The position numbers and the translations under genes were made by a program. The notes beneath the pieces were generated by a model. It did no database searches and had not been told where the DNA came from. It was given only the letters and a program-made list of their open reading frames with translations. Below, one piece after another: positions 1 to 10,600 of a stretch of 64,000 nucleotides of DNA (positions are counted from its first letter, which is position 1; every line of letters begins with the position of its first letter). Location: contig NZ_BOQL01000068.1 in assembly GCF_018332655.1 (NCBI RefSeq), positions 1-64,000 on the forward strand. Direction: 5' to 3'. This DNA is from Actinoplanes auranticolor (GTDB taxonomy: Bacteria; Actinomycetota; Actinomycetes; Mycobacteriales; Micromonosporaceae).

Positions 1-26
1 GACGATCAAAAAGGTAACGGGGGGGG

Positions 27-785
27 TCAGTCGCCGGCGGGCGGCGGGGAGTAGTAGTCGACCATGTGGGTGGCCACCACGAACATGGCGCACAGCACCG
101 CGGCAACCGCGACGGTGATGGCGGCGGCGACCGCGCAACGGCCCCGCATCCAGCCGAGGACGGTGATGCCGACACCCCACGGCAGCGAGTACGTCAGCGT
201 GGCGATGGGCCCGAGGCCGGTGATGTCACCGCTCTCCGTTGCCGCGTTCCACTGCTGCGGCAGCAGGGTGACCACCGCCACGCCGACCGCGATGTACAGC
301 GGGCGGGCCGGGATGAAGCTGCGCCAGCCGTCGGCGGGCTCGCGCCACACCAGGGCCGCCGCGGCCACCGTGGCTGCGGCGGCGGCCAGTGCCACGGTGC
401 CCGCGTAGGTGATGGGTGTCGCGGTCAGACTGCCCGATCCGCCGAAGCCCTTGATGGCGAACCAGGAACGGATGGCGATCAGCCCGGTGCCGGCCAGCTG
501 GGCGGCCACGATCGCGGCGAGCAGGGCCGCGGCCCGGGCCCGGCGGCGGTACGTCATGATCGTCATCCCGGCGACCGCGAGCGTCAGCAGCAGCGGTCCC
601 ACCGCCGGGGGATAGTCCAGCCTGCTGCCCGGTACATCGGGCGACAGCAACCTGTCCGACACTGCCACCGCGAAGGCGGCGGACGCCGCGCACACCACGA
701 TGAACGCCCCGGCGACGGCCGTGGTGACCGGCTGCTGCGGCGGCCCGACGGCCGTCATCGACTCTTCGGTTCTCAGGTCGCTCAC
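27..785 (-). CDS. Hypothetical integral membrane protein
   Basis: Protein of 252 residues with about six hydrophobic segments (near residues 23-45, 63-80, 85-107, 122-146, 163-175 and 215-240) and short basic loops such as TYRRRARA, so it is very probably a cytoplasmic-membrane protein. I recognise no family motif, no conserved acidic or histidine cluster and no transporter signature. It is transcribed divergently from the serine hydrolase gene at 923, with about 137 bases between the two starts. Function unknown; only the membrane location is supported. Confidence 0.6.
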   Translation of the reverse strand: MSDLRTEESMTAVGPPQQPVTTAVAGAFIVVCAASAAFAVAVSDRLLSPDVPGSRLDYPPAVGPLLLTLAVAGMTIMTYRRRARAAALLAAIVAAQLAGTGLIAIRSWFAIKGFGGSGSLTATPITYAGTVALAAAAATVAAAALVWREPADGWRSFIPARPLYIAVGVAVVTLLPQQWNAATESGDITGLGPIATLTYSLPWGVGITVLGWMRGRCAVAAAITVAVAAVLCAMFVVATHMVDYYSPPPAGD

Positions 786-922
786 CGGTGATCAACGCCG
801 CCAGGGCGAGTGGGACACGCTCTGCACGGCGCTGGGCCCTTGTTCCGGCCGACCAATCCGGCGGCACATTTTCGTTCTGATCGACGAACACTGATTCCGG
901 TCCCTGCTCCTACGCTCCCGCT

Positions 923-2326
923 ATGACGACGATCACAGAGGTCCGGGACATGCTGGCGGCGCGCCTTCCCGGCCTGCTCCGCGAGCACCGCGTGCCGGCC
1001 GCGGCCTGGGGTGTCCTGCACGACGGGGAGATCGTCGACGGGGCCGCGGGACTGCTCAGCATCGCGACCGGGGTCGAGGCGACGCCGGACTCGGTCTTCC
1101 AGATCGGCTCGATCACCAAACTCTGGACCGCCACCCTGGTCATGCAACTGGTCGACGAGGGCAAGGTGGATCTCGACGCTCCGGTGCGCACGTACCTGCC
1201 GGAGTTCCGGCTCGGCGACGAGACGGCCGCGGCGGTCATCACGACCCGGCAGCTGCTGAACCACACGGCCGGCTTCGAGGGGGACATCTTCACCGACACC
1301 GGGCCCGGCGACGACTGCGTGGCCAGGTTCGTCGACACCCTGCACGACCTCCCGCAGTTGTTCGCGCCCGGCGAGCAGTTCTCGTACAACAACGCCGGCT
1401 ACTGCGTGCTCGGCCGTCTCGTCGAGGTCGTGCGGGGCCAGTCGTACGACGAGTGCCTGCGCCGGCACGTCATCGCTCCGCTGGGGCTGACCCACACGGC
1501 GACCGGGCCGTACGAGGCGATCCTGCACCGGGCCGCGGTCGGCCACCTCGAGCTCGAGCCGGACGCGGGGTTCCAGCCCGCGCCGGTCTGGGCGCTGGCC
1601 CGTTCGAACGCGCCGGCCGGGGCGATGCTGGCCATGCGCCCCCGCGACCTGCTGGCCTTCGCCCGGATGCACCTGGAGGACGGCCGCGCCGCCGACGGCA
1701 CGCAGGTGCTGGCCGCGGGCACCGCCGCCCGGATGCGGGAGCGCGAGGTGGACCTGCCCGACATCGGGGTGATGGGCACCTCGTGGGGACTGGGCTTCGA
1801 ACGGTTCGACACCCCGGCCGGGACGCTGACCGGGCACGACGGCAACACCATCGGGCAGTCCGCGTTCCTGCGCCTGGTCGTCGAGGACGGGCTGGCCGTG
1901 ACGTTGCTGGTCAACGGCGGCGACGCGATGGCGCTGTACCGCGAGGTCTTCGGCCTCGTGCTCGGCGCCCTCGGCCGTATCCCGTTGCCCGAGATGCCCC
2001 GCCCGCCGGCGCAGCCCCCGCGGGTGGACGCGGGGCGCTTCGTCGGGACGTACTCGTCGCGGGTGGCCGACCTGACGCTCAGCCAGGACCAGGACGGCCG
2101 GATCTGGCTCGAGCAGACCCCCAAGGGCGAGCTGGCCGAGCTGGTCGGGCACGCGGTCCGCAAGGAGCTCGTGCACTACCGCGAGGACGCCCTCATCCCG
2201 GTCGAGCCCGAGCAGGGCATGTACGTGCCGCACGCCTTCGTCGGCGACGACGGCGCCGGCCACGCCCGCTTCCTGCACGTCGGTCGGGCGGTCCGCCGTA
2301 CCGAACCCACGGCCGCGCCGGCCTGA
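923..2326 (+). CDS. Serine hydrolase, beta-lactamase class C / D-aminopeptidase (S12) fold
   Basis: 467 residues. It has the SxxK nucleophile motif (S63-I-T-K66), a YxN motif (Y155-N-N157) and a late HDGN segment (residues about 310) that fills the place of the KTG box, as in the S12 family (AmpC, D-aminopeptidase, esterase EstB, DD-peptidases). No signal peptide is visible, so it is probably cytoplasmic, which fits an intracellular peptide or amide hydrolase better than a secreted beta-lactamase. It is closely related to the C-terminal domain of the large peptidase at 7691 (shared FQIGS-TK-WTAT and DGDVFTDTG-type blocks). It lies 77 bases ahead of the peptide-transporter genes and probably heads their operon. 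No Shine-Dalgarno is seen; a TACGCT hexamer at 911-916 could serve a leaderless start, which is tentative. Exact substrate unknown. Confidence 0.85.
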   Translation: MTTITEVRDMLAARLPGLLREHRVPAAAWGVLHDGEIVDGAAGLLSIATGVEATPDSVFQIGSITKLWTATLVMQLVDEGKVDLDAPVRTYLPEFRLGDETAAAVITTRQLLNHTAGFEGDIFTDTGPGDDCVARFVDTLHDLPQLFAPGEQFSYNNAGYCVLGRLVEVVRGQSYDECLRRHVIAPLGLTHTATGPYEAILHRAAVGHLELEPDAGFQPAPVWALARSNAPAGAMLAMRPRDLLAFARMHLEDGRAADGTQVLAAGTAARMREREVDLPDIGVMGTSWGLGFERFDTPAGTLTGHDGNTIGQSAFLRLVVEDGLAVTLLVNGGDAMALYREVFGLVLGALGRIPLPEMPRPPAQPPRVDAGRFVGTYSSRVADLTLSQDQDGRIWLEQTPKGELAELVGHAVRKELVHYREDALIPVEPEQGMYVPHAFVGDDGAGHARFLHVGRAVRRTEPTAAPA

Positions 2327-2403
2327 CCGGGCGACCGACCACCCCACCCCGTCGAACCCCCACTCCGTCGAACCGGAGCCGGCAGGCCGGAAGAGGACCC
2401 CTC

Positions 2404-3966
2404 ATGAAGCTGACCACCACGTCGAGGATCGCCGGCAGCGCGGCGCTCTGCGCGTCGCTGGCCCTGGCCGGATGCGGCGGCGGATCGGGCTCCGGCTCGC
2501 AGGCCCAAGGGCAGATCGTGGACGGCGGTACGTTCACGATGGCCCTGAACGCGGACCCGGGCAACCTCGACCCGCAGTCCTCGGCGGCCAGTGCGCTGTT
2601 CACCATCAGCCAGCTCGCATACGACACGCTGCTCGGCGTCGACCCGGCCGGCGGCCAGATCCGATCGCAGCTCGCCGACAGGTGGTCGGCCGCGGGCACC
2701 ACCGTCAAGCTCACCCTGCGCAAGGGTGTGACCTGCGCCGACGGCACGCCGCTGACCGCGAGGACCGTCGCCGACAACCTCACCTACGTGGGCGATCCGA
2801 AGAACAAGAGCCCGTTCCTCGGCACGTTCCTGCCCGCGGGGGCCCGGGCCGCCGCCGATGACGCCACCGGCGAGGTGACCCTGACGCTGGCGGCGCCGGC
2901 CCCGTTCGTGCTCAACGGACTGGCCAGCCTGCCGATCGTGTGCGCCGGCGGGATGAGCGACCGGACCAGCCTGGCCAAGACCACCGCGGGCACGGGACCG
3001 TACAAGCTGACCGAAGCCGTGCCCGGCGACCACTACACCTACGCGATCCGCGACGGCTACACCTGGGGACCCAACGGCGCGTCCACCGCCACACCCGGCA
3101 TGCCCGACACCGTCACCATCCGGATCGTCGAGAACCCGGCCACCGCCGCGAACCTGCTGCTGTCCGGCGAGCTCAACGCCGCCCAGGTCACCGGCCCGGA
3201 CGCCCAGCGGCTGGACAAGGCCGGGCTGTTCGCGGCCCGCACGGCCGCCGTCCTCGGTGAGCAGTGGTACAACCAGGCCGAGGGCCGGGCCACCCGCGAC
3301 CCCGCCGTACGGCTCGCCCTGACCCAGGCGCTCGACCTCGGTCAGCTGCGGACCGTGCTCGGCGCCGGGCAGGCCACGCCGCCGACCACGCTCGCCGCGA
3401 TCGAGCCGCTGGCGTGCCCCGGCGGGACGCTCGCCTCCGCGCTGCCGGCCCACGACCCGGCCGCCGCCACGGAAGCGCTGAAGAAGATCGCCGGCAAGAC
3501 GCTGACCTTCGCGTACTCGACCGCCGGGGGCAGCGCCGCCACCGCCACCGCCGAACTCGCGGTGCAGCAGTGGAAGGCCGCCGGGATCACGGTGACGCCC
3601 AAGCCGCAGAGCGGTGAGGCGATCAACCAGACCCTGTTCGGCACCGGCGACTGGGACATCGCCTGGGCTCAGGTGAACGTCAACAGCCCCGACCAGATCG
3701 TGCCCTTCCTGTCCGGGCCCGGCGTGCCCGACGGCACCAACTTCGCCGGCATCCGCAACAGCGAGTACGACGCCGCGGTCAAGCGGGCCAGCGCGATGGA
3801 CGGCACCGCGGGCTGCGCCACCTGGCTGGAGGCGGAGGCCGCACTGGTCAAGGCGGCCGACGTGGTGCCCTTCGCCAACCAGCAGATCGCCACGTACGGC
3901 GCCAAGGCCCGCTTCGAGACACCCGGCCAGCTGATCCCGACGAGCATCCGGATGCTCGACCGATGA
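2404..3966 (+). CDS. Peptide ABC transporter, substrate-binding lipoprotein (family 5)
   Basis: 520 residues. The ATG at 2404 follows a GGAAGAGGA ribosome site and gives an n-region KLTTTSR, a hydrophobic stretch and a lipobox LAGC (Cys about residue 22), so the mature protein should be lipid-anchored outside the membrane. The body is a family 5 (DppA/OppA) binding protein, with the typical early block FTMALNADPGNLDPQ and a later DWDIAW block. It binds peptides for the permeases encoded immediately downstream; its stop overlaps the next start (ATGA). The reading frame is open far upstream inside the hydrolase gene, but the lipobox fixes the start. Ligand unknown; the neighbours suggest short peptides, perhaps with D-residues. 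Confidence 0.9.
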   Translation: MKLTTTSRIAGSAALCASLALAGCGGGSGSGSQAQGQIVDGGTFTMALNADPGNLDPQSSAASALFTISQLAYDTLLGVDPAGGQIRSQLADRWSAAGTTVKLTLRKGVTCADGTPLTARTVADNLTYVGDPKNKSPFLGTFLPAGARAAADDATGEVTLTLAAPAPFVLNGLASLPIVCAGGMSDRTSLAKTTAGTGPYKLTEAVPGDHYTYAIRDGYTWGPNGASTATPGMPDTVTIRIVENPATAANLLLSGELNAAQVTGPDAQRLDKAGLFAARTAAVLGEQWYNQAEGRATRDPAVRLALTQALDLGQLRTVLGAGQATPPTTLAAIEPLACPGGTLASALPAHDPAAATEALKKIAGKTLTFAYSTAGGSAATATAELAVQQWKAAGITVTPKPQSGEAINQTLFGTGDWDIAWAQVNVNSPDQIVPFLSGPGVPDGTNFAGIRNSEYDAAVKRASAMDGTAGCATWLEAEAALVKAADVVPFANQQIATYGAKARFETPGQLIPTSIRMLDR

Positions 3967-5000
3967 CGGCGGGGCCGGCGCCCGCGCCGGAGATCGGAGC
4001 CGCCGTGGAGCAGGCGCCGGCGACCGGGGCGTCCCCGTTCCGCCGGCTCGCCGGCCACCCGTGGTCCCGCTTCGCCCTGCGGCGCGCCGGCCGGCTCCTG
4101 GTCTCGCTCTGGGTCCTGGTCACCGCGTCGTTCCTGATGATCCACCTGGTCCCCGGCGATCCGGTCCGCGCGGCGCTCGGCCCGACCGCCCCGGCCGCCC
4201 TGGTGGCCGAGCGCCGGGCCGCGCTGGGCCTGGACGACCCGCTGTACACGCAGTACCTCGCCTATCTCAAGGACCTGCTCGGCGGTGACCTCGGCACCTC
4301 GATCCTGACCCGGCTGCCGGTGAGCGACGTCGTCGGTCAGCGCCTGCCGGCCACGCTGGCCCTGGCCACCCTGGCCTTCCTCGCCGCGGTGGCGATCGCC
4401 GTCCCGGTGGGCGTGGTGATCGGCGTGCTGACCCGGCGCGGGCACGGCCGGCGCACCGAGGCCGCGTTCAGCTCCGGCAGCATCGTGCTCGGCACGATCC
4501 CGGACTTCCTGCTCGGCGTGGGCCTGGTCTACCTGCTGGGCGTCACGCTGCAATGGCTGCCGGTGGCCGGCAACGCCACGCCGGCCGGCTACGTGCTGCC
4601 GGTGCTGTCGCTGGCCGTGGGCCCGGCCGCGATCCTGGCCCGGATCCTGCGGGTGGAGATGGTCGCCGTGCTGGACGCCGACTACCTGCGCACGGCCCGG
4701 GCCAAGCGCCTGCCGGCCCGCTCGCTGTATCTGGGCCACGCGCTGCCCAACGCCGCCACGGCCTCGCTGACGCTGAGCGGCCTGATCCTCGGCTCGATGG
4801 TCGCGGGCACCGTCCTGGTCGAGAACGTCTTCGCCTGGCCCGGCCTGGGCACCACGATCGTGCGCTCGATCCTCAGCAAGGACTACCCCCTCGTCCAGGC
4901 CATCGTGCTGGTCTACGGCCTGGGCGTGCTGCTGATCAACACCGCCGTCGACGTGGCGCTGGCGCTGCTCGATCCACGGTCGACGATCCGGGAGGACTGA
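3963..5000 (+). CDS. Peptide ABC transporter permease, DppB type
   Basis: 345 residues. A roughly 45-residue cytoplasmic N-terminal extension precedes the first membrane helix (LLVSLWVLVTASFLMIHLVPGD), which carries the DppB/OppB hallmark VPGDPV. The helices then continue through the binding-protein-dependent transport fold. The EAA loop is visible near residues 238-260 (DYLRTARAKRLP...LGHALPNA). It pairs with the permease half of the next protein to form the channel. The start overlaps the preceding stop by four bases, indicating translational coupling, and the next gene starts two bases after its stop. Confidence 0.9.
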   Translation: MTAGPAPAPEIGAAVEQAPATGASPFRRLAGHPWSRFALRRAGRLLVSLWVLVTASFLMIHLVPGDPVRAALGPTAPAALVAERRAALGLDDPLYTQYLAYLKDLLGGDLGTSILTRLPVSDVVGQRLPATLALATLAFLAAVAIAVPVGVVIGVLTRRGHGRRTEAAFSSGSIVLGTIPDFLLGVGLVYLLGVTLQWLPVAGNATPAGYVLPVLSLAVGPAAILARILRVEMVAVLDADYLRTARAKRLPARSLYLGHALPNAATASLTLSGLILGSMVAGTVLVENVFAWPGLGTTIVRSILSKDYPLVQAIVLVYGLGVLLINTAVDVALALLDPRSTIRED

Positions 5001-5001
5001 G

Positions 5002-6948
5002 GTGAACCGTCGTACCGCACACCGCTGGCTCCGCGTCCTGCGGACGCCGATGGGCCGCACCGCGGCCGCGCTGGTCCTGGTGGTCCTGGTCCTGGCCGTC
5101 GTCGGGCCGGCGCCGTGGAACGCCCGCGCCGACGCCGTCGACACCGCGAACATCCTCGCCGGACCGTCCGCACAGCACTGGGCCGGCACCGACAATCTGG
5201 GCCGGGACATCGCCTTCCGGGTGCTGGAGGCGACCCGGCTCTCGGTCGGCCTGGCCCTGGCCGCCACCGCCATCGGCGTCGTGGCCGGACTCCTGCTGGG
5301 CACCGCGCCGTGGCTGCTCGGCCGGCGCCTCGGCCGGCTGGTGACGGGCGCCGTGCAGATCGCCATCGCCTTCCCGGGCCTGCTGCTCGCGCTGTTCTTC
5401 GCGGTGGTCTTCGGCGTCGGCGCGACCGGCGCGGCGCTGGCCATCGGACTGGCCGGGGCGCCGACCTTCGCCCGGCTCGTGCAGACCCTGCTGGCCGGGG
5501 TCGCGGCGCGGGACTTCGTCGCCGCCGCGCGGATCGCCGGGGTGGGCCGGCTGCGGATCCTGGTACGCCACCTGCTGCCCAACATCGCCGAGCCGCTCGT
5601 GGTCAACGCCACCATCGGCGCCGGGGGAGCGCTGCTCGCCTTCGCCGGCCTGTCCTTCCTGGGCCTCGGTGTGCAGGCGCCGTCCTACGACTGGGGACGG
5701 CTGCTGTACGACGGGATCGGCGTGCTCTACGTCAACCCGGCCGCCGCGATCGCCCCGGCGCTGGCCGTGCTCGTCGCCGGTCTGGCACTCAACCTGCTCG
5801 GCGAGTCGGTGGCCAAGGGCTTCGGGATGGACGCCCTGGTCGGCCTGCCCGCGTCGGCCAGCCCGTCCCCGGCCGCCGCAGCCGGCCCGGCGCAGCCTGC
5901 CGCCGAGCGCCCCGCCGACGACGCGCCGGACGACGTGGTCCTCGACGTCCGCGACCTCACCGTCAGCTTCCCCGCCGCCGCCGGGCCGATCCGGCCGGTA
6001 CGCGGCGTGACCTTCTCGATCCGGCGGGGCGAGGCCGTCGGCGTCGTCGGCGAGTCCGGCTCCGGCAAGTCGCTCACCGCCCTGGCCGTCTCCCGCCTGG
6101 TCGACGCGGCGGGCCGGGTCGACGCCGACCGCCTCCACCTGCTCGGCACCGACCTGCGCGAAGGCGACTCGGCGGCCCAGCGGCGTCTGCTCGGCAGCTC
6201 GCTCGCGATGGTCTTCCAGGACCCCGCCAGTTCCTTCAACCCGACCCAGCGGATCGGCCGCCAGCTCGCGGAGACCTCGCGGCACCACCACGGCCTGGGC
6301 CGCCGCGCCGCGTTCGCCCGCGCGGTCGACCGGCTGCGGGCCGTGCGCATCACCGATCCCGACCGGCGCGCCCGGCAGTACCCGCACGAGTTCTCCGGCG
6401 GCATGCGCCAGCGCGCGATGATCGGCATGGGACTCATGGGCTCCCCGGCGCTCATCGTCGCCGACGAACCCACCACCGCCCTGGACGTCACGGTCCAGCG
6501 GCAGGTGCTGGACCTGCTAACCGCGATCCGCACGTCGGACGCCGTCGCCCTGCTGCTGATCAGCCACGACGTCGCCGTGGTCAGCGAGGTGTGCGACCGG
6601 GTGCTGGTCATGTACGCCGGCCGCATCGTCGAGGACCTGCCCACGGACCGGCTGACCACCGGCGCGCTGCACCCGTACACCCGGGCCCTGACCGCCGCCG
6701 TGCCCCGGATGGACTCCCCGCTGGACCGGCCGCTGCCGGTGATCCCGGGCCGGCCGGTCGATCCGGCCGACGTGCCGCCGGGCTGCGCCTACGCCGCCCG
6801 GTGCCCGCTCGCCTCACAGCGCTGCCGGGACGAGGATCCGCCGCTGGCCCGGCACCCGTCGGGCCACCGGGTGGCGTGCTGGCACGCCCGGCCGGAACCG
6901 GCCCACGCGGAGGCCGTCCGACCGGCATCGGTGGTGGAGGCGTCATGA
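5002..6948 (+). CDS. Fused DppC permease - DppD ATPase of the peptide ABC transporter
   Basis: 648 residues in two parts. Residues 1 to about 275 are a DppC-type permease (N-terminal helix, GTDNLGRD near 57-64, EAA loop IAGVGRLRILVRHLLPN). After a Pro/Ala-rich linker (about 285-315), residues about 315-648 are an ABC ATPase with Walker A GESGSGKS, signature FSGGMRQRA, Walker B LIVADEPTTALD and an oligopeptide-type C-terminal Cys-rich tail (GCAYAARCPLASQRC) typical of DppD/OppD. The GTG start sits seven bases after a GGAGG. The fusion fixes permease-ATPase stoichiometry and occurs in other actinobacterial Dpp systems. The next gene overlaps by four bases. Confidence 0.9.
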   Translation: MNRRTAHRWLRVLRTPMGRTAAALVLVVLVLAVVGPAPWNARADAVDTANILAGPSAQHWAGTDNLGRDIAFRVLEATRLSVGLALAATAIGVVAGLLLGTAPWLLGRRLGRLVTGAVQIAIAFPGLLLALFFAVVFGVGATGAALAIGLAGAPTFARLVQTLLAGVAARDFVAAARIAGVGRLRILVRHLLPNIAEPLVVNATIGAGGALLAFAGLSFLGLGVQAPSYDWGRLLYDGIGVLYVNPAAAIAPALAVLVAGLALNLLGESVAKGFGMDALVGLPASASPSPAAAAGPAQPAAERPADDAPDDVVLDVRDLTVSFPAAAGPIRPVRGVTFSIRRGEAVGVVGESGSGKSLTALAVSRLVDAAGRVDADRLHLLGTDLREGDSAAQRRLLGSSLAMVFQDPASSFNPTQRIGRQLAETSRHHHGLGRRAAFARAVDRLRAVRITDPDRRARQYPHEFSGGMRQRAMIGMGLMGSPALIVADEPTTALDVTVQRQVLDLLTAIRTSDAVALLLISHDVAVVSEVCDRVLVMYAGRIVEDLPTDRLTTGALHPYTRALTAAVPRMDSPLDRPLPVIPGRPVDPADVPPGCAYAARCPLASQRCRDEDPPLARHPSGHRVACWHARPEPAHAEAVRPASVVEAS

Positions 6949-7694
6949 GTGAACTGCTCTTCGAGGACGTGACGGTCCGCTACGGGCGCCTGACGGCGGT
7001 CGACGGCGTGACGCTGCGGGTGCCCGCCGGTGGAGTCCTCGGCCTGGTCGGGGAGTCCGGCTCGGGCAAGTCCACGCTGGCCCGCGCCGCCGTCGGCCTC
7101 GTGCCTCCGGCCGGCGGGCGCATCCTGCTCGACGGTGAGCCGGTCCGCGCCCACGGCCGGCACCGCCCGCTGCAGATGGTCTTCCAGGACCCCTACTCGT
7201 CGCTGGATCCGCGCATGACGATCGGTGAGACCATCACCGAGGCGATCCCGCCGGGAATGTCCCGGGCGCAGCGCCGCACCGAGGTCGCCCGGTTGCTGGA
7301 GCTCGTGCACCTCGACCCGGGCCGCGCGAGCGCGTACCCCGGTCAGCTCTCCGGCGGGCAGCGCCAGCGCGTGGCCCTGGCCCGGGCCATCGCCGGCCGG
7401 CCCCGGGTGGTCATCGCGGACGAGATCACCTCCGCGCTCGACGTGTCGATCCAGGGCGCGATTCTCAACCTGGTCCGGGAGCTGCAACGCGAGCTCGGGC
7501 TGTCGATCCTGTTCATCTCGCACAACCTGGCCGTGGTCCGGTACGTCGCCGACCACGTGGCGATCATGCTCCGCGGCCGCGTCGTGGAGCAGGGCCCGGC
7601 CGCGCGGGTGCTGTCCGAACCCGGCCACGAGTACACCCGGGCACTGCTCGACGCCGTACCCGGCCACCGCCTCACCGCAAGGAGCGCCACGTGA
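6945..7694 (+). CDS. Peptide ABC transporter ATPase, DppF type
   Basis: 249 residues, with the ATG overlapping the previous stop. Walker A GESGSGKST, a Q-loop in the block LQMVFQDPYSSLDPR, signature LSGGQRQRVALARA and Walker B VVIADEITSALD are all present, followed by the H-loop (ISHN). It is slightly shorter than typical DppF because it lacks the usual C-terminal Cys-rich tail; the fused DppD half carries one. It should power peptide uptake as a heterodimer with the ATPase half of the preceding fusion protein. The next gene overlaps its stop by four bases. Confidence 0.9.
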   Translation: MSELLFEDVTVRYGRLTAVDGVTLRVPAGGVLGLVGESGSGKSTLARAAVGLVPPAGGRILLDGEPVRAHGRHRPLQMVFQDPYSSLDPRMTIGETITEAIPPGMSRAQRRTEVARLLELVHLDPGRASAYPGQLSGGQRQRVALARAIAGRPRVVIADEITSALDVSIQGAILNLVRELQRELGLSILFISHNLAVVRYVADHVAIMLRGRVVEQGPAARVLSEPGHEYTRALLDAVPGHRLTARSAT

Positions 7695-10600
7695 CCCGAA
7701 CGATGCGCATCGACGATCTCCTCGGCCTCGCCGTGCCGGGCGAGCCGGCCCTGGCGCCCGACGGCGCCCACGTCGCGTACGTGTTGCGCACCCAGGACGC
7801 GGCGGCCGACCGTACCGTCACCGAGCTGTGGGTCGTGCCCACCGCCGGCGGCAGCGCCCGCCGCCTGACCGCCGGCCCGGCCGACACCACACCGGTGTGG
7901 AGCCCGGACGGCACCCGGCTGGCGTTCCTGCGCGGCGGCCGGCTCGCGGTGCTGCCGCTGGCCGGCGGCGACGCCCAGGCGCCCGGGGACCTGCCGCCGC
8001 TGTCGGGCCCGCCGGCGTGGAGCCCCGACGGCACCCGGATCGCCTTCACCGCCGTGGTCCGCGAACCGGCTCCGGCGGACGCCCCGCTGGTCGCCGACCG
8101 CCTGGACTATCAGGCCGACGGCGCCGGTCTGGTCGGCGCTGCCCGCCGCCAGGTGCACGTTCTCGACCTGGAGACCCTGCACTGCCGGGTGCTCACCGAC
8201 GGGCCGCACGACGCCGGCGTACCCGTGTGGTCGCCGGACGGCACCGACCTGGCCTTCGTCCGAGCCCTGGGCGACGACAGCGACCTGCGGTTCCGCGCAG
8301 CCGTCCACCTGCTCGCAGCCGGCGACCGCCATGCCGAGCCCAGGGTGACCGGACCGGTCGAAGGCGTCGCCCGCACCGCCGGATTCACCGCCGACGGGAC
8401 CGCCCTGCTCGTGGTCGGCTGGCCGGCGGACCCGGTCGGGCACGCCCGGCTGCTGCGGGTGCCGCTCGACGGCGCCGGCCCCGCCGACCTGGCGGGCGGC
8501 ATCGACCGCAACGTCATGCCGGGCGGCCTCGCCTACCCGGGTGGCCTGCCCCAGGAACACGACGGCCGGATCCTGTTCTGCGTCCGCGACCAGGGCTGTA
8601 CGCACCTGTGGTCGGTGGCGCCCGACGGCACGGACCCGCGGGCGGTGGTCGCCGGGGCCGGCCGGGTCGTCGACGGCCTCTCCGTCCGGCGGGACCTCGC
8701 CGCGTTCGTGCTGTCCACGCCGGACTCCTTCGGTCAGATCGCCGTCGTGGACCTGGCCGGTGGCGGCGAGCGGGTGCTGACCCGGCACGGCCGTGACGTC
8801 GCCCTGTTCCCTCGCGAGGAGCGCTCGTTCACGATCTCCGACGGGCGCAGCGTGCAGGCGTGGCTGATCCGTGACGGCGACGCCCCGGGACCGCGGCCGC
8901 TGCTGCTCGACATCCACGGCGGGCCGCACAACGCGTGGAACGGCGCGGCCGACGAGGTCCACCTCTACCACCAGGAACTCGTCCGCCGCGGCTGGGTGGT
9001 GCTGCTGGTCAACCCGCGCGGCAGCGACGGGTACGGCGAGACCTTCTACGACGGCGCCACCAGTGCGTGGGGTGTCGCCGACGCGGCCGACCTGCTGGAG
9101 CCGATCGACGCTCTGGTCGCCGAGGGTGTCGCCGACCCGGACCGGCTGGCCGTCACCGGATACAGCTACGGCGGCTACCTGACCTGCTGGCTGACCGGGC
9201 ACGACGACCGGTTCGCGGCCGCGGTCGCCGGCGGGACCGTGGCCGACCTGGTCAGCATGGCCGGCACCTGCGACGACGGGCAGTTCCTGAGCGCGTACGA
9301 GCTGGGTGGCCCGCCCTGGCAGGACCCCAAGCGGTACGCCGACATGTCGCCGCTGACCCGGGTGGCCGACGTGCGTACCCCGACCCTGCTGCTGCACGGC
9401 GCCGACGACCTCACCTGCCCGGCCGGCCAGGCCCAGCAGTGGCACACCGCCCTGCGGCAGCTCGGCGTGCCCACCCGGCTGGTGCTCTACCCGGGCGCCT
9501 CGCACGCGTTCATCCTGAACGGCCCGCCGTCGCAGCGCCTGGACTACAACCGCCGCGTCGTGGACTGGCTCGAGCAGCACACCCGCCGCGGCGGCCGGGC
9601 GCCCCTCGACGCCGCCCACTGGCAGCGGCGCCTCGCGCGGCTGGCCGAGCGGCACGGCGTGCCCGGCGCCCAGCTGGGCATCCTGCGGCTGGCCACCGAC
9701 CCGCACACCCCGGACGAGCAGATCGAGGTCAGCGCCGGCGTGCTCGACATCGGCAGCGGCCGGGCCGTCACCCCCGACGCCCTGTTCCAGATCGGCTCGG
9801 TCACCAAGGTGTGGACCGCGACCGCGATCATGCAGCTCGCCGACGAGGGACGCCTGCACCTGGACACCCCGGTGGCCGAGCTGCTGCCCGGCTTCCGGCT
9901 CGCCGACCCCGCCGTCGCGGCGCGCGTCACCGTACGCCACCTGCTCACCCACACCAGCGGCATCGACGGCGACGTCTTCACCGACACCGGGCGCGGCGAC
10001 GACTGCCTGCAGCGCTACGTGGAGCTGCTCGCCGAGCAGACCCAGAACCACCCGCTCGGCGCCACGTGGTCCTACTGCAACGCCGGTTACACCGTGCTCG
10101 GCCGCATCCTCGAGGAGGTCACCGGCCAGACCTGGGACGAGGCGCTCAAGCAGCGGCTGTTCACCCCGCTCGGCCTGACCGCGACCGCCACCCTGCCGGA
10201 GGACGTGCTGCTGCACCCGGTGGCCGGCGGCCACGTCGAACACGACGGGGAGCTCGCCGCCGCGCCGGTCTGGCACCTGCCCCGCTCGGTCGGACCGGCC
10301 GGCCTGATCAGCGCCAACGCGGCCGACGTGCTCGCCTTCGCCCGCCTGCACCTGACCGGCGGCCGTACCACCGGCGGCGACCAGCTGCTCGGCGCGGCAT
10401 CGGCCGCCGCCATGGCCGAGCACCAGGTCGACCTGCCCGACAAACTCTCACTCGGCGACTCGTGGGGGCTCGGCTGGATCCGCTTCGGCTGGGACGGCCA
10501 CCGGATCATCGGGCACGACGGCAACACCATCGGCCAGGCCGCGTTCCTGCGCCTGCTGCCCGAACAGGGATTGGCAGTCACCCTGCTCACCAACAAGGAA

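Noticed and set aside
923..2326. Beta-lactamase conferring antibiotic resistance
   Set aside because: SxxK and YxN are shared by the whole S12 family; there is no signal peptide and the KTG box is replaced by an HDGN block, so a peptidase/amidase or esterase role is more likely.
782..2347. 521-codon open frame antisense to the serine hydrolase
   Set aside because: Arg/Gly/Asp/Val-rich translation with no motif, exactly complementary to a gene with clear catalytic motifs; a high-GC shadow. The same applies to the other long antisense frames, for example 7343-10423 and 50472-52919.
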